Assembly: GCA_002254395.1 (NCBI GenBank)
Contig: NJDN01000001.1
Coordinates: 1 to 23,530, forward strand
Direction: 5' to 3'
From: Candidatus Pacearchaeota archaeon ex4484_71
GTDB lineage: Archaea > Nanobdellota > Nanobdellia > Pacearchaeales > GW2011-AR1
Length of the DNA: 23,530 nt
In this document: one piece after another, positions 15,545-22,479 of the stretch
Layout: every line of letters begins with the position of its first letter
Position numbering within the stretch: position 1 is the first letter of the stretch
The notes under the pieces: model-generated
Databases searched by the model: none
What the model was told of the DNA's origin: nothing
What the model saw: only the letters and a program-made list of their open reading frames with translations
Made by a program: the position numbers and the translations under genes

Positions 15545-16481
15545 CGCCTAGAATTCCCTCCGAAAAAAGATTGTCCAATACCGCAGAAATCATAAGAGGA
15601 AAATTAATTGTTACATCCCCCACCACTGTTGCCGCCTCAGCATCATCTTTTAATTTTCCCCACGACTTTGCTTCCGAAGTTGTTGCCCCAGACATAGATC
15701 CGGAACTAGGATGCGAGGTGGTCAAATACACAGCGTAATCAAAACCTCCCGATAAAAGAGCCGCGAAAACCGCATAGTGTTTTGAGATGCTCCCCCCCAA
15801 GGAGATGAGCCCCTTTTTTTCATCAAAACTTAAATCCTCAGTTATCCTTCGCATATCCAAAATGGTATCCACAACAAAATCAGGATTCTTCTGTTGAAAT
15901 TGATAAAGATGAAACCCCAAACTAGAATCTGCAATCCCGGGACAATAAATAGGGATATTGTTCTTTGCGGCTTGGTATAAAATTGAATTTTCATCATCTA
16001 ATTGAACTCCAATTTCATAAAGAAGTTCAGAAGACGAGATTCTTTTTTTCTTCCTATAAATATTCAACAGCAACTCTCCAATTTTATCTTCAAACCTCAT
16101 ATAATCTTCATTCCGAATTAACAGGTTCCCCACCCGGTTTTCCCCTTTTTCGTGAAGCGAATTATCATCCGGGTTGAAATTTATTATCTCAAAGTCGCTT
16201 CCTAAAGATTTCATTAAGTCCTCTTCAATAGAACCAGAAGTTGTAACAAGAATATCTGGAAACTTAAATTTGCACAATTGAGCAAATAATCCTCTAAGTC
16301 CGCTAGTAACCATGTTGGATGTAAAAGTTAAGAAAATTTTCGCCCCAGAACGTTTCATCTTTAACACAACCTTGTGTGCCTCAAACAATTCAGTAGATTG
16401 ATATCCAAGAGATCCGAATTTCTCAATAAGCTCATTGACATTCATATTTTTCTCCCATAAAAAATCTTTAACTTTTTTCAT
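15531..16481 (-). CDS. dys: Deoxyhypusine synthase
   Basis: Transfers the aminobutyl group of spermidine to a lysine of translation factor aIF5A, the first step of hypusine formation, using NAD. The active lysine is K276 in EAKSWGKL. TTSGSIEED (80-88), PGIADSSLG (181-189, with the aspartate that aligns to human D243) and SKHY (233-236) are also conserved. At 316 residues it resembles shorter archaeal members. Compared from memory with the human enzyme, the spermidine-contact D316 is M263 and D313 is S260, while the equivalents of E323, W327 and K329 are kept. A homospermidine-synthase-like activity is an alternative. AGGAG lies 5 nt before ATG 16481. The 3' end overlaps the decarboxylase gene. 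Confidence 0.9.
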   Translation of the reverse strand: MKKVKDFLWEKNMNVNELIEKFGSLGYQSTELFEAHKVVLKMKRSGAKIFLTFTSNMVTSGLRGLFAQLCKFKFPDILVTTSGSIEEDLMKSLGSDFEIINFNPDDNSLHEKGENRVGNLLIRNEDYMRFEDKIGELLLNIYRKKKRISSSELLYEIGVQLDDENSILYQAAKNNIPIYCPGIADSSLGFHLYQFQQKNPDFVVDTILDMRRITEDLSFDEKKGLISLGGSISKHYAVFAALLSGGFDYAVYLTTSHPSSGSMSGATTSEAKSWGKLKDDAEAATVVGDVTINFPLMISAVLDNLFSEGILGDGKS

Positions 16482-16486
16482 AAAAA

Positions 16487-16491
16487 CTCCT
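16487..16491 (-). promoter_or_regulatory. Shine-Dalgarno site for deoxyhypusine synthase
   Basis: The minus strand reads AGGAG, 5 nt before ATG 16481. It is one of few clear ribosome-binding sites in a window where most first genes look leaderless, and it supports this start over the in-frame ATG at codon 13. Confidence 0.6.
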
Positions 16492-16501
16492 AGAAGCGGG
16501 A

Positions 16502-16552
16502 CTAGTAAAACTCTGGAATTGGAATCCCAAGCATTGTGTAGTCTCTCTTCAT
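16502..16552 (-). CDS. Possible 16-codon upstream reading frame between speB-like gene and dys
   Basis: The 75-bp gap contains a single ATG-to-TAG frame encoding MKRDYTMLGIPIPEFY. It begins 4 nt after the ureohydrolase stop and ends 20 nt before the dys ATG. It could be a regulatory leader peptide, since polyamine genes in other organisms use such frames, or chance. No ribosome-binding site is obvious; translation could be by re-initiation after the ureohydrolase stop. Confidence 0.2.
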   Translation of the reverse strand: MKRDYTMLGIPIPEFY

Positions 16553-16556
16553 AATA

Positions 16557-17300
16557 TTAATTCACCCCAACTATTTTTAAAACTTTCTTAATATTGTTCT
16601 TTGAGATAACGCTCTCTTTTTTATTGCAATTTTTAAAATTTAATTCCACAATGTCAAAGAATAAATTTTCCTTCAAGCGAGAGATTTCATTTAAAATTTC
16701 AAAAATACTCTCTTCGTGAGGGCCCCCCTTTTCAGGATACCCTGTGCAGGGCATAGACGAACTATCGAAAACATCCACATCTACCGAAACATACAATGGG
16801 CTTTTGATAAAAGATCTTAAAAATTCTTTAAACTCGAGAATCTCGTCCGAATAAAAAAATTTTATGCCCTTTTCCAGGAGGTAACTTATTTCCCTTGAAT
16901 CCACATTTTCACTATCTCTTCTAATTCCAAATATGAGGATATTCTTGGGTGAAAAACCGTCCTCTACAATCGCCCTAAGCCATTCCTCATGGGTAGGCTC
17001 ATTCATAGGAGACATCGTGTCAGGATGTGAATCTAAAACTATTAATTTTCCACTGTCTCCAAACTTTTTAAAGAAATTATATACCAAAGGATAACTTATA
17101 GAATGATCCCCTCCAAAAAACAAGAATTTGTTCATTTCAAAAAATCTCTTTGTTTGTGTTTTAATTTCAAATAGTTGTTTAGAAACATCATCTCGAGGCA
17201 AGTCAAGAATTTTGCAATCATTAAAAAACTGCTTGTAACTATCTTGAACTCCGTTTGTCTTCCCAAGTCCATTCAAGCCCGGAACAACCAAAAACTCCAT
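16557..17300 (-). CDS. Ureohydrolase (agmatinase/arginase family)
   Basis: A 247-residue member of the arginase fold, somewhat shorter than the usual 290-310. All six manganese ligands are visible: H66 in GGDHS, D90, H92 and D94 in LDSHPDT, and D174 and D176 in SVDVDVFD. EPTHEEWLRAI (101-111) occupies the place of the substrate loop. The family hydrolyses agmatine to putrescine and urea, or arginine to ornithine. Here the neighbours (decarboxylase homologue and deoxyhypusine synthase) favour agmatine, but this is inference. The first part of the fold is short. It is the promoter-proximal gene of the minus-strand cluster, with a TATA box 26 bp before the ATG. Confidence 0.88.
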   Translation of the reverse strand: MEFLVVPGLNGLGKTNGVQDSYKQFFNDCKILDLPRDDVSKQLFEIKTQTKRFFEMNKFLFFGGDHSISYPLVYNFFKKFGDSGKLIVLDSHPDTMSPMNEPTHEEWLRAIVEDGFSPKNILIFGIRRDSENVDSREISYLLEKGIKFFYSDEILEFKEFLRSFIKSPLYVSVDVDVFDSSSMPCTGYPEKGGPHEESIFEILNEISRLKENLFFDIVELNFKNCNKKESVISKNNIKKVLKIVGVN

Positions 17301-17320
17301 GAATCAAACAAAAAATAGAT

Positions 17321-17330
17321 GTATTTAAGA
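17321..17330 (-). promoter_or_regulatory. TATA box for the ureohydrolase and polyamine/hypusine cluster
   Basis: The minus strand reads TCTTAAATAC, centred about 26 bp before ATG 17300. Confidence 0.5.
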
Positions 17331-17337
17331 ATTACTA

Positions 17338-17589
17338 ATGGAGAATAATAATCTTTTTAAAATAATCAAAACTTCATCTTCAATGAAAGATATGATAAAA
17401 ATATTGATTGGACTTCTAATGCTAGTAATTCCCCTATATCTAATTTTCCCTGGAAGTTGTATGTATTCGTGGGGAGTCGCTGCACTAAACCTCCTAAAAG
17501 GAGGAATAGTTATATTAATCTTCGCTGTAGGAATTATCACAATTGTTATTGGAATAAACGATCTAAAAGAAAATCATAATTCAAATTAA
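17338..17589 (+). CDS. Small two-helix membrane protein, unknown function
   Basis: An 83-residue protein with two hydrophobic segments (about 20-38 and 52-73) separated by PGSCMYSWGVAALNLLKGG and with short charged ends. I recognise no family. It diverges from the ureohydrolase with only 37 bp between the start codons and no clear TATA box of its own. It converges on the SpoIIM gene, and the four bases TTAA at 17586-17589 provide the stop codon of both. The membrane-protein pattern and start support a real gene. Confidence 0.7.
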   Translation: MENNNLFKIIKTSSSMKDMIKILIGLLMLVIPLYLIFPGSCMYSWGVAALNLLKGGIVILIFAVGIITIVIGINDLKENHNSN

Positions 17590-18176
17590 ATAAAGAAAAT
17601 AAACAGGGTTTCTATTAAAGCAGCGAACACCAACAGAGGAAGAACTATTAACCCAAAGACTTCAATTGAATTTCTCAGATTAACTCTCAAGAATTTCCTT
17701 TTCTGCTTTTCAAGAAAGAAACTTCCTAATTTCAATCCCAATCCCAATGAGACAAAAACAGCAAACAACTCAAAAATCCCATGAGGAATTAACCTCCACA
17801 AAATTCCAAAACCGCTCTCAGACGCACTATAAATAGAAACAAAACCCAAGAGATATCCATTTGAAAGAGAAACAATTCCAGGAATAACTCCAAAGAAAAT
17901 ACCCCCAAACAACCCCACAAAGCTTGTCTTCAGATTATTAAAAAAAATGAAAAGAAACATTTCGATAAAATTATATCCTTCTGTTTTGTTCAAGAGTTGC
18001 TGAATATAACTCAATATTTGTGAAGACACCTGGGAAGGTGCAGGGACAAAAAAACCTATAATCGCTGAGAGAATAAATAAACCAAGAATCACAAAAATAA
18101 AATTACGTGAATCTGAAAGATAATCGAATAAAGAATTATACTTTTCCCTCAGTTTCCCAAATAAATTTTTACTCAT
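17586..18176 (-). CDS. SpoIIM/DUF95 family membrane protein
   Basis: A 196-residue protein with about four or five membrane helices. NNLKTSFVGLFGGIFFGVIPG (80-100, read as two blocks), SLSNGYLLGFV (103-113) and LWRLIPHGIFELFAVFVSLG (126-145) are the family's conserved pattern of asparagine, glycine and the PHGIFEL motif. In spore-forming bacteria SpoIIM works with the peptidoglycan-hydrolase complex DMP. The archaeal members have no established role and this organism need not have a murein wall. It is the last gene of the TFE-rhomboid-SpoIIM operon, one base after the rhomboid stop. Confidence 0.9.
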   Translation of the reverse strand: MSKNLFGKLREKYNSLFDYLSDSRNFIFVILGLFILSAIIGFFVPAPSQVSSQILSYIQQLLNKTEGYNFIEMFLFIFFNNLKTSFVGLFGGIFFGVIPGIVSLSNGYLLGFVSIYSASESGFGILWRLIPHGIFELFAVFVSLGLGLKLGSFFLEKQKRKFLRVNLRNSIEVFGLIVLPLLVFAALIETLFIFFI

Positions 18177-18177
18177 T

Positions 18178-18873
18178 TTACCTAAACCGGCTTTGGAGAT
18201 ATTTAATTTTCCTAGGAAATTTTTTCTTTAAATAAAATCCATAAAAAACTCCTGCAAGCAAACCTCCAAGGTGCGCGGTATTGCCTATGCCTATTGGAAG
18301 ACTTAAAGACATCAACCAAAAGAATCCCAAAAGACCAACCATTGCAACCCACATTGGAAGAGGAATCACAAACATCACCCAAACCCTCATCTTGGGAGTT
18401 AGAACAGAAAGCAAACCCCCCAACGCAAAAATTGCACCAGAAGCCCCGACCGCAAAAACAAATTTCGTACCAAAAAGCTTTGCCCCCCATGAAAAATCCC
18501 CAAACAAACCTGCGAGAGTTACAAAAAACAATCCAGCAAATATCCCTCCAAGAATGTATAGCCAAAAATATCTTCTCCTTCCAATGATTTTCTCTACAAA
18601 AGAGCCTATGAAAAATAAAGAAACCATATTAAAAATTAAATGTGTCCAAGATCCATGCATGAACATACTTGTGAGAAGAGTCCACACTCTGAAGTGCAAG
18701 ATGTTATTAAAACTAAGTGCGATATTTTTCAGCACAAAGCCTCCACCCGAGAAAAGACTCCTTCCAAAAATTGCACTTAATATAACAAAAACTAAAAAAT
18801 TTAGGATAATTATCCAAACCGTCAAACTAAAATCAAAAATTCTTCTTCGAGGGCGGAACACATAAGATCTCAT
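18178..18873 (-). CDS. Rhomboid-family intramembrane serine protease
   Basis: A 231-residue protein with six predicted membrane helices. HGSWTHLIFNM at 73-83 is the first conserved loop and helix, S145 in GASGAIFAL is the catalytic serine and H201 in NTAHLGGLLAG is the catalytic histidine, so it should be an active protease cutting membrane proteins within or beside their helices. The N-terminus is basic (RPRRRIF) and faces the cytoplasm. The start codon lies one base after the TFE stop, and a GGAAG lies about 9 nt upstream of it. Substrates cannot be inferred. Confidence 0.93.
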   Translation of the reverse strand: MRSYVFRPRRRIFDFSLTVWIIILNFLVFVILSAIFGRSLFSGGGFVLKNIALSFNNILHFRVWTLLTSMFMHGSWTHLIFNMVSLFFIGSFVEKIIGRRRYFWLYILGGIFAGLFFVTLAGLFGDFSWGAKLFGTKFVFAVGASGAIFALGGLLSVLTPKMRVWVMFVIPLPMWVAMVGLLGFFWLMSLSLPIGIGNTAHLGGLLAGVFYGFYLKKKFPRKIKYLQSRFR

Positions 18874-18874
18874 T

Positions 18875-19642
18875 TTACTTCTTCCTAAGAGCCCAGGTCT
18901 TTTTCTTTGCTACTTTCTTTTTAGAAACCTTTTTTTTGGTAGCTGCTTTCTTCTTCGTCGTTTTTTTCTTTACTACTTTTTTAGCTGATTTTTTCTTTGC
19001 GGAAGTTTTTCCACTTTTTGCTCTTGCTATTCTCCGCTTTTCTGCTGCCAAGAGTCTTTTTTCTTTTTTCTCTTTTTCAATTTTTCTTAACTCTTTTTCT
19101 TTTAACTTATTCAATCTCGTGATTTCTTTTTCCATCTCTTCATTAACTATCTTCAATTTTTCATTAAGCTTAGCTTTTGTTTTTTCTAATTCCTTCACAA
19201 GAGAAGCTCCTTCTTTAATCTGAAAAATATCTCCACATTCAGGACAACTGAAATTGAGAGAGAGTGCCTCTTCCTCGTTTACTTCTATATTACATCTTTT
19301 ACAATAGTAAAAGACACTGGTTCTTCTTTCATGTATCTTTTGTTCAATGTCTTCTAGCTCTCTAACAATTCTTCCCTTTAAGAATTCCAAACACTTTAAC
19401 ACGTCAAACTTCCAGAAATATGTATACCACCCTTTTTTCTTATCTTTCTTCCTTATGGATGTTACCAAACCAACGTTAGATATTTTATAGAGGATATTTC
19501 TTGTCTGATTTATTGTTAAATCCAACTTTTTCGCTATATTAAATTCATTTTCATATTTCTTTGAGTTTAATATGGTCGCTATCTCCTCTGCAGATTTACC
19601 GACTACTATCAAAACCACCTCTCTTAACAATTTGTCTAACAT
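18875..19642 (-). CDS. tfe: Transcription factor E (TFIIE-alpha-like) with lysine-rich C-terminal tail
   Basis: Archaeal TFE assists promoter opening by RNA polymerase with TBP and TFB. Residues 1-90 form a winged helix (NEFNIAKKLDLTINQTRNIL, then GLVTSIRKKDKKKGWYTYFW), followed by a zinc ribbon with C114, C117, C133 and C136. Typical archaeal TFE ends after the ribbon and a short tail, at about 170-190 residues. This one continues with a charged coiled coil (about 145-205) and then some 50 residues made almost only of K, A, S, T and V, resembling histone H1 or bacterial histone-like tails. The tail is in frame and its codons look like those of the rest of the gene. A BRE/TATA element lies 25 bp upstream of the ATG. 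Confidence 0.92.
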   Translation of the reverse strand: MLDKLLREVVLIVVGKSAEEIATILNSKKYENEFNIAKKLDLTINQTRNILYKISNVGLVTSIRKKDKKKGWYTYFWKFDVLKCLEFLKGRIVRELEDIEQKIHERRTSVFYYCKRCNIEVNEEEALSLNFSCPECGDIFQIKEGASLVKELEKTKAKLNEKLKIVNEEMEKEITRLNKLKEKELRKIEKEKKEKRLLAAEKRRIARAKSGKTSAKKKSAKKVVKKKTTKKKAATKKKVSKKKVAKKKTWALRKK

Positions 19643-19661
19643 CTCTTTAAAAAATACATTC

Positions 19662-19678
19662 CAAATAAATACCTTTCG
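19662..19678 (-). promoter_or_regulatory. BRE/TATA element for the tfe-rhomboid-SpoIIM operon
   Basis: The minus strand reads CGAAAGGTATTTATTTG: a purine-rich BRE-like CGAAAGG followed by TATTTATTTG, centred about 25 bp before ATG 19642. Confidence 0.55.
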
Positions 19679-19717
19679 GTCTTAGAAAAAATAAAGATTT
19701 TTAAACCTCTATTCCAT

Positions 19718-19728
19718 AATATATTTAT
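19718..19728 (+). promoter_or_regulatory. TATA box for the coiled-coil/AlaRS gene group
   Basis: The plus strand reads AATATATTTAT, about 23 bp before ATG 19746. A second AT-rich element (TTTTTAAAC, about 19698) lies further upstream. Confidence 0.5.
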
Positions 19729-19745
19729 CAAAGTATATATTCAAA

Positions 19746-20357
19746 ATGAGTCTATTCAAACACAAGAGTGAAAAAGGGGAAGTGCCTGCATTGCCCGAAT
19801 TGCCAAAGTTGCCTGAGCTCCCTCCAATTGGAGAGGAAGAAGGCCAAATACACCAATTACCAACATTCCCAAGAAATTCTCTAGGGGAAAAATTTTCTCA
19901 AGATACAATTAAAGAAGCTGTGACTGGAGAAAAAGAGGAAGGAGGGAGAATTGCAGATGACTTTAAACCTCTAGATGAGAAGAGAATGATGCAAGAACCT
20001 CTCCAAAAAGATGAAGAATACAGCGGAAGCTTATTCAAAGGACCCCCAAGAAGAGAAATAGGAGAAAATGAAAATTTCGACGACTTCTTCAAAGAAGAGG
20101 AGCAAAAAGAACCTCCGATTAAGAGAAAAGCACAAAGAGAAAGAGGTCCAATTTTCGTAAGGCTTGACAAATTTGAAGAATCACAAAAGATATTTGAAGA
20201 AACAAAAAAAGAATTATCTGAGATCTCGAAATTATTAAATGAAACAAAGAATATAAAACAAAAAGAAGAAGAAACACTTCAAAATTGGGAAAGAGAATTA
20301 GAATCTGTTAGAACTCAGATAGACAAAGTTGACCGAAATCTTTTTTCAAAATTATAA
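19746..20357 (+). CDS. Proline-rich/coiled-coil cytoplasmic protein, unknown function
   Basis: A 203-residue soluble protein without a recognised domain. The N-terminal quarter is low-complexity with repeated LPELP/LPKLP units (PALPELPKLPELPPI). The middle is acidic and probably disordered. The last 65 residues, after PIFVRLDKFEESQK, look like one long coiled-coil helix (heptads in KELSEISKLLNETKNIK). There is no signal peptide or membrane segment. It reads like a scaffold or adaptor that binds partners through its ends. The next gene follows after a single base and is also largely helical, so the two may form a complex. Confidence 0.8.
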   Translation: MSLFKHKSEKGEVPALPELPKLPELPPIGEEEGQIHQLPTFPRNSLGEKFSQDTIKEAVTGEKEEGGRIADDFKPLDEKRMMQEPLQKDEEYSGSLFKGPPRREIGENENFDDFFKEEEQKEPPIKRKAQRERGPIFVRLDKFEESQKIFEETKKELSEISKLLNETKNIKQKEEETLQNWERELESVRTQIDKVDRNLFSKL

Positions 20358-20358
20358 A

Positions 20359-20727
20359 ATGGATTCTGAAAAAATAATTCATATAAAATTCGAGAATAGC
20401 GAAGCAAGAGAAGCGAAAAAGTCTGTCCTTCTTACAGAGGCTTCATTCATAAAGATGCATGCTCACATAAAGGAATTCCTTGAGTTAAGAAAAAAAGAAT
20501 TAAGGAATAAATCAAGAATGAATACACGCATAAAAAAAGTAATTTCAAATATAAAAAAATTAGAGAATCTCAATCCGAAAATTCAAAAACCAAAGATATT
20601 GAGAAAGCACCCTCAAGAGAGGCATCTCCCAACGCGAGAAATAAAAGTAAGACCAATAAAGGGGGGGCTTGAAAAAGAACTCTCAGATATACAACAAAGA
20701 CTAAAACTCCTGGATAAAAAATTTTAA
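20359..20727 (+). CDS. Small basic helical protein, unknown function
   Basis: A 122-residue protein from ATG 20359, one base after the stop of the coiled-coil gene. In-frame codons upstream of that ATG overlap the preceding gene and are less likely as a start. It is basic, with a long helical stretch (about 30-70, KMHAHIKEFLELRKKELRNK), a proline-containing middle (KIQKPKILRKHPQERHLPTR) and a short C-terminal coiled coil (LEKELSDIQQRLKLLDKKF). No known domain is visible. Acidic upstream partner and basic downstream partner fit a heteromeric pair. Confidence 0.75.
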   Translation: MDSEKIIHIKFENSEAREAKKSVLLTEASFIKMHAHIKEFLELRKKELRNKSRMNTRIKKVISNIKKLENLNPKIQKPKILRKHPQERHLPTREIKVRPIKGGLEKELSDIQQRLKLLDKKF

Positions 20728-20751
20728 AACAAGACTATTCCTTGGAAAGAT

Positions 20752-22479
20752 ATGGATAGAAAAGAATTGATAAAAAAGTATATTGATTTCTTTGAAAAAA
20801 ATGAACATGTAAAAATTGAAAATAGCTCACTAATCCCTGAAAATGATCCTACAGTCCTTTTTACAACTGCAGGCATGCACCCTCTAGTACCTTTTTTGTC
20901 TGGAGAAAAACATCCTTCCGGAAAAAGATTGGTAGGAATTCAGAGATGTATACGGACTAAGGATATAGAAGAAGTTGGGGACACCACTCACCACACTTTC
21001 TTTGAAATGCTCGGAAATTGGAGTCTAGGAGATTATTGGAAAGAAAAAGCTCTCGAAATGACCTTTGAATTTCATACCAAAGTCCTAGGAATCCCTCTAG
21101 ATAGATATGCTGTTTCGGTTTTCAAGGGAAACAAGACTACCCAAAAAGATGAAGAATCAATAGAAATATGGAAAAAATTAGGAGTGAAAAAAGAAAGAAT
21201 TGCACTCCTAGAGGAAAACTGGTGGGGGCCAGCAGGGAAAACCGGCCCTTGTGGACCCGATACTGAACAATTTTTTTGGGCACCAAAAAACATCCCCCCT
21301 CCAGAAAAATTTGATCCTGAAAACAAAGGATGGATAGAAATAGGAAACAACGTATTAATGGAATTCTACAAAGATAAAGAGGGAAAATTAAAAAAAGCTA
21401 ATCAAAAGAATATAGACTTCGGAGGAGGTGTTGAAAGAACTGTTGCAGCACTTAAGGGAGTGGAGGATAATTATCAACTCGACTGTTGGAAGCCAATAAT
21501 AAAAGAAATTGAAAAACTCTCAGGAAAAAAGTACGAAGAACACAAAAAAGAAATGAGAATAGTTGCAGACCACATAAAAGCGAGTGTTTTCATAATCTCA
21601 GATGGGATTACCCCTTCAAACACTGAGCAGGGGTATGTGCTTAGGAGATTAATCAGAAGAGCTATTAGATTCGGAAGAAAAATTGGAATGGAAAGATTCA
21701 CAAAAGATATTGCAAAACAGGTCTGCAAAATCTACGGGGATTACAATCTAAATACAAAAAAAATAGAAGAGGAACTCTCCAAAGAAGAAGAAAAATTTTT
21801 GAAAACCCTCGAACAAGGACTAAAAATCTTTAAGAAAATTATAAAAAGAGAGAGAGAAATTTCAGGAAAAAAAGCATTCTTACTCTTTCAGTCATATGGT
21901 TTTCCAATTGAGATGACTTTAGAGCTTGCAAAAGAAAACTCAATAGAAGTTAATGAAAAGGAATATGAAAAGGAATATGAAAAACACAAAAAACTTTCAA
22001 AAACCGCTAGTGCTGGGAAGTTTAAATCTGGATTGGCAGATAACTCTGAGAAAACAACTCGCCTTCATACAGCGGCACATCTCTTACTCGCCGCATTAAG
22101 AAAAACTCTTAACAAAGATATTTCTCAAAAAGGGTCAAACATAAATTCTGAGAGATTGAGATTTGATTTCAATTTTGACAGAAAACTAACCCCCGAGGAA
22201 AAAGAAAAGATAGAAGAGATTATAAATGAGCAAATAAAAAAAGGTGTGAAAGTAAAAAGAGAAGAAATGTCCCTCGCCGAAGCAAGAAAAAGGAACGCAA
22301 CAGGAAGTTTTGATAAAAAGTATGGTGAAAAAGTGTCTGTTTATACCATCGGGGATTTCTCAAAAGAAATCTGCACAGGCCCACATGTAAAAAATACTAA
22401 AGAGCTTGGAAAATTTAAAATTATAAAAGAAGAGTCTTCTAGTGCAGGTATCCGAAGAATAAAGGCAATTTTAGAATGA
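20752..22479 (+). CDS. alaS: Alanyl-tRNA synthetase, short bacterial (CPR-like) form
   Basis: Charges tRNA(Ala) and edits mischarged Ser/Gly. The catalytic domain reads FTTAGMHPLVPFLSGEKHP, RTKDIEEVGDTTHHTFFEML, GNWSLGDYW and GPAGKTGPCGPDTEQFF, all of the bacterial rather than archaeal pattern. The tRNA-recognition helices follow. The editing domain has H439/H443 in HTAAH and C541/H545 in CTGPH, its zinc ligands. The 575-residue protein ends at the editing domain with GIRRIKAILE: the C-Ala domain is absent, and the beta-barrel linker normally placed before the editing domain is also missing, compared with about 870-900 residues elsewhere. It probably came by transfer from bacteria. It begins 24 bp after the small basic gene; GGAAAG is a weak ribosome-binding site. 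Confidence 0.94.
   Translation: MDRKELIKKYIDFFEKNEHVKIENSSLIPENDPTVLFTTAGMHPLVPFLSGEKHPSGKRLVGIQRCIRTKDIEEVGDTTHHTFFEMLGNWSLGDYWKEKALEMTFEFHTKVLGIPLDRYAVSVFKGNKTTQKDEESIEIWKKLGVKKERIALLEENWWGPAGKTGPCGPDTEQFFWAPKNIPPPEKFDPENKGWIEIGNNVLMEFYKDKEGKLKKANQKNIDFGGGVERTVAALKGVEDNYQLDCWKPIIKEIEKLSGKKYEEHKKEMRIVADHIKASVFIISDGITPSNTEQGYVLRRLIRRAIRFGRKIGMERFTKDIAKQVCKIYGDYNLNTKKIEEELSKEEEKFLKTLEQGLKIFKKIIKREREISGKKAFLLFQSYGFPIEMTLELAKENSIEVNEKEYEKEYEKHKKLSKTASAGKFKSGLADNSEKTTRLHTAAHLLLAALRKTLNKDISQKGSNINSERLRFDFNFDRKLTPEEKEKIEEIINEQIKKGVKVKREEMSLAEARKRNATGSFDKKYGEKVSVYTIGDFSKEICTGPHVKNTKELGKFKIIKEESSSAGIRRIKAILE

Noticed and set aside
18281..18865. 194-codon frame antisense to the rhomboid gene
   Set aside because: Complete overlap with a protease gene having catalytic Ser and His; no family features in the antisense product.
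18875..19030. Lysine-rich end of TFE as a frameshift artefact or separate gene
   Set aside because: The frame stays open without break from the zinc ribbon, the stop is followed after one base by the rhomboid start, and other frames give no sensible product.
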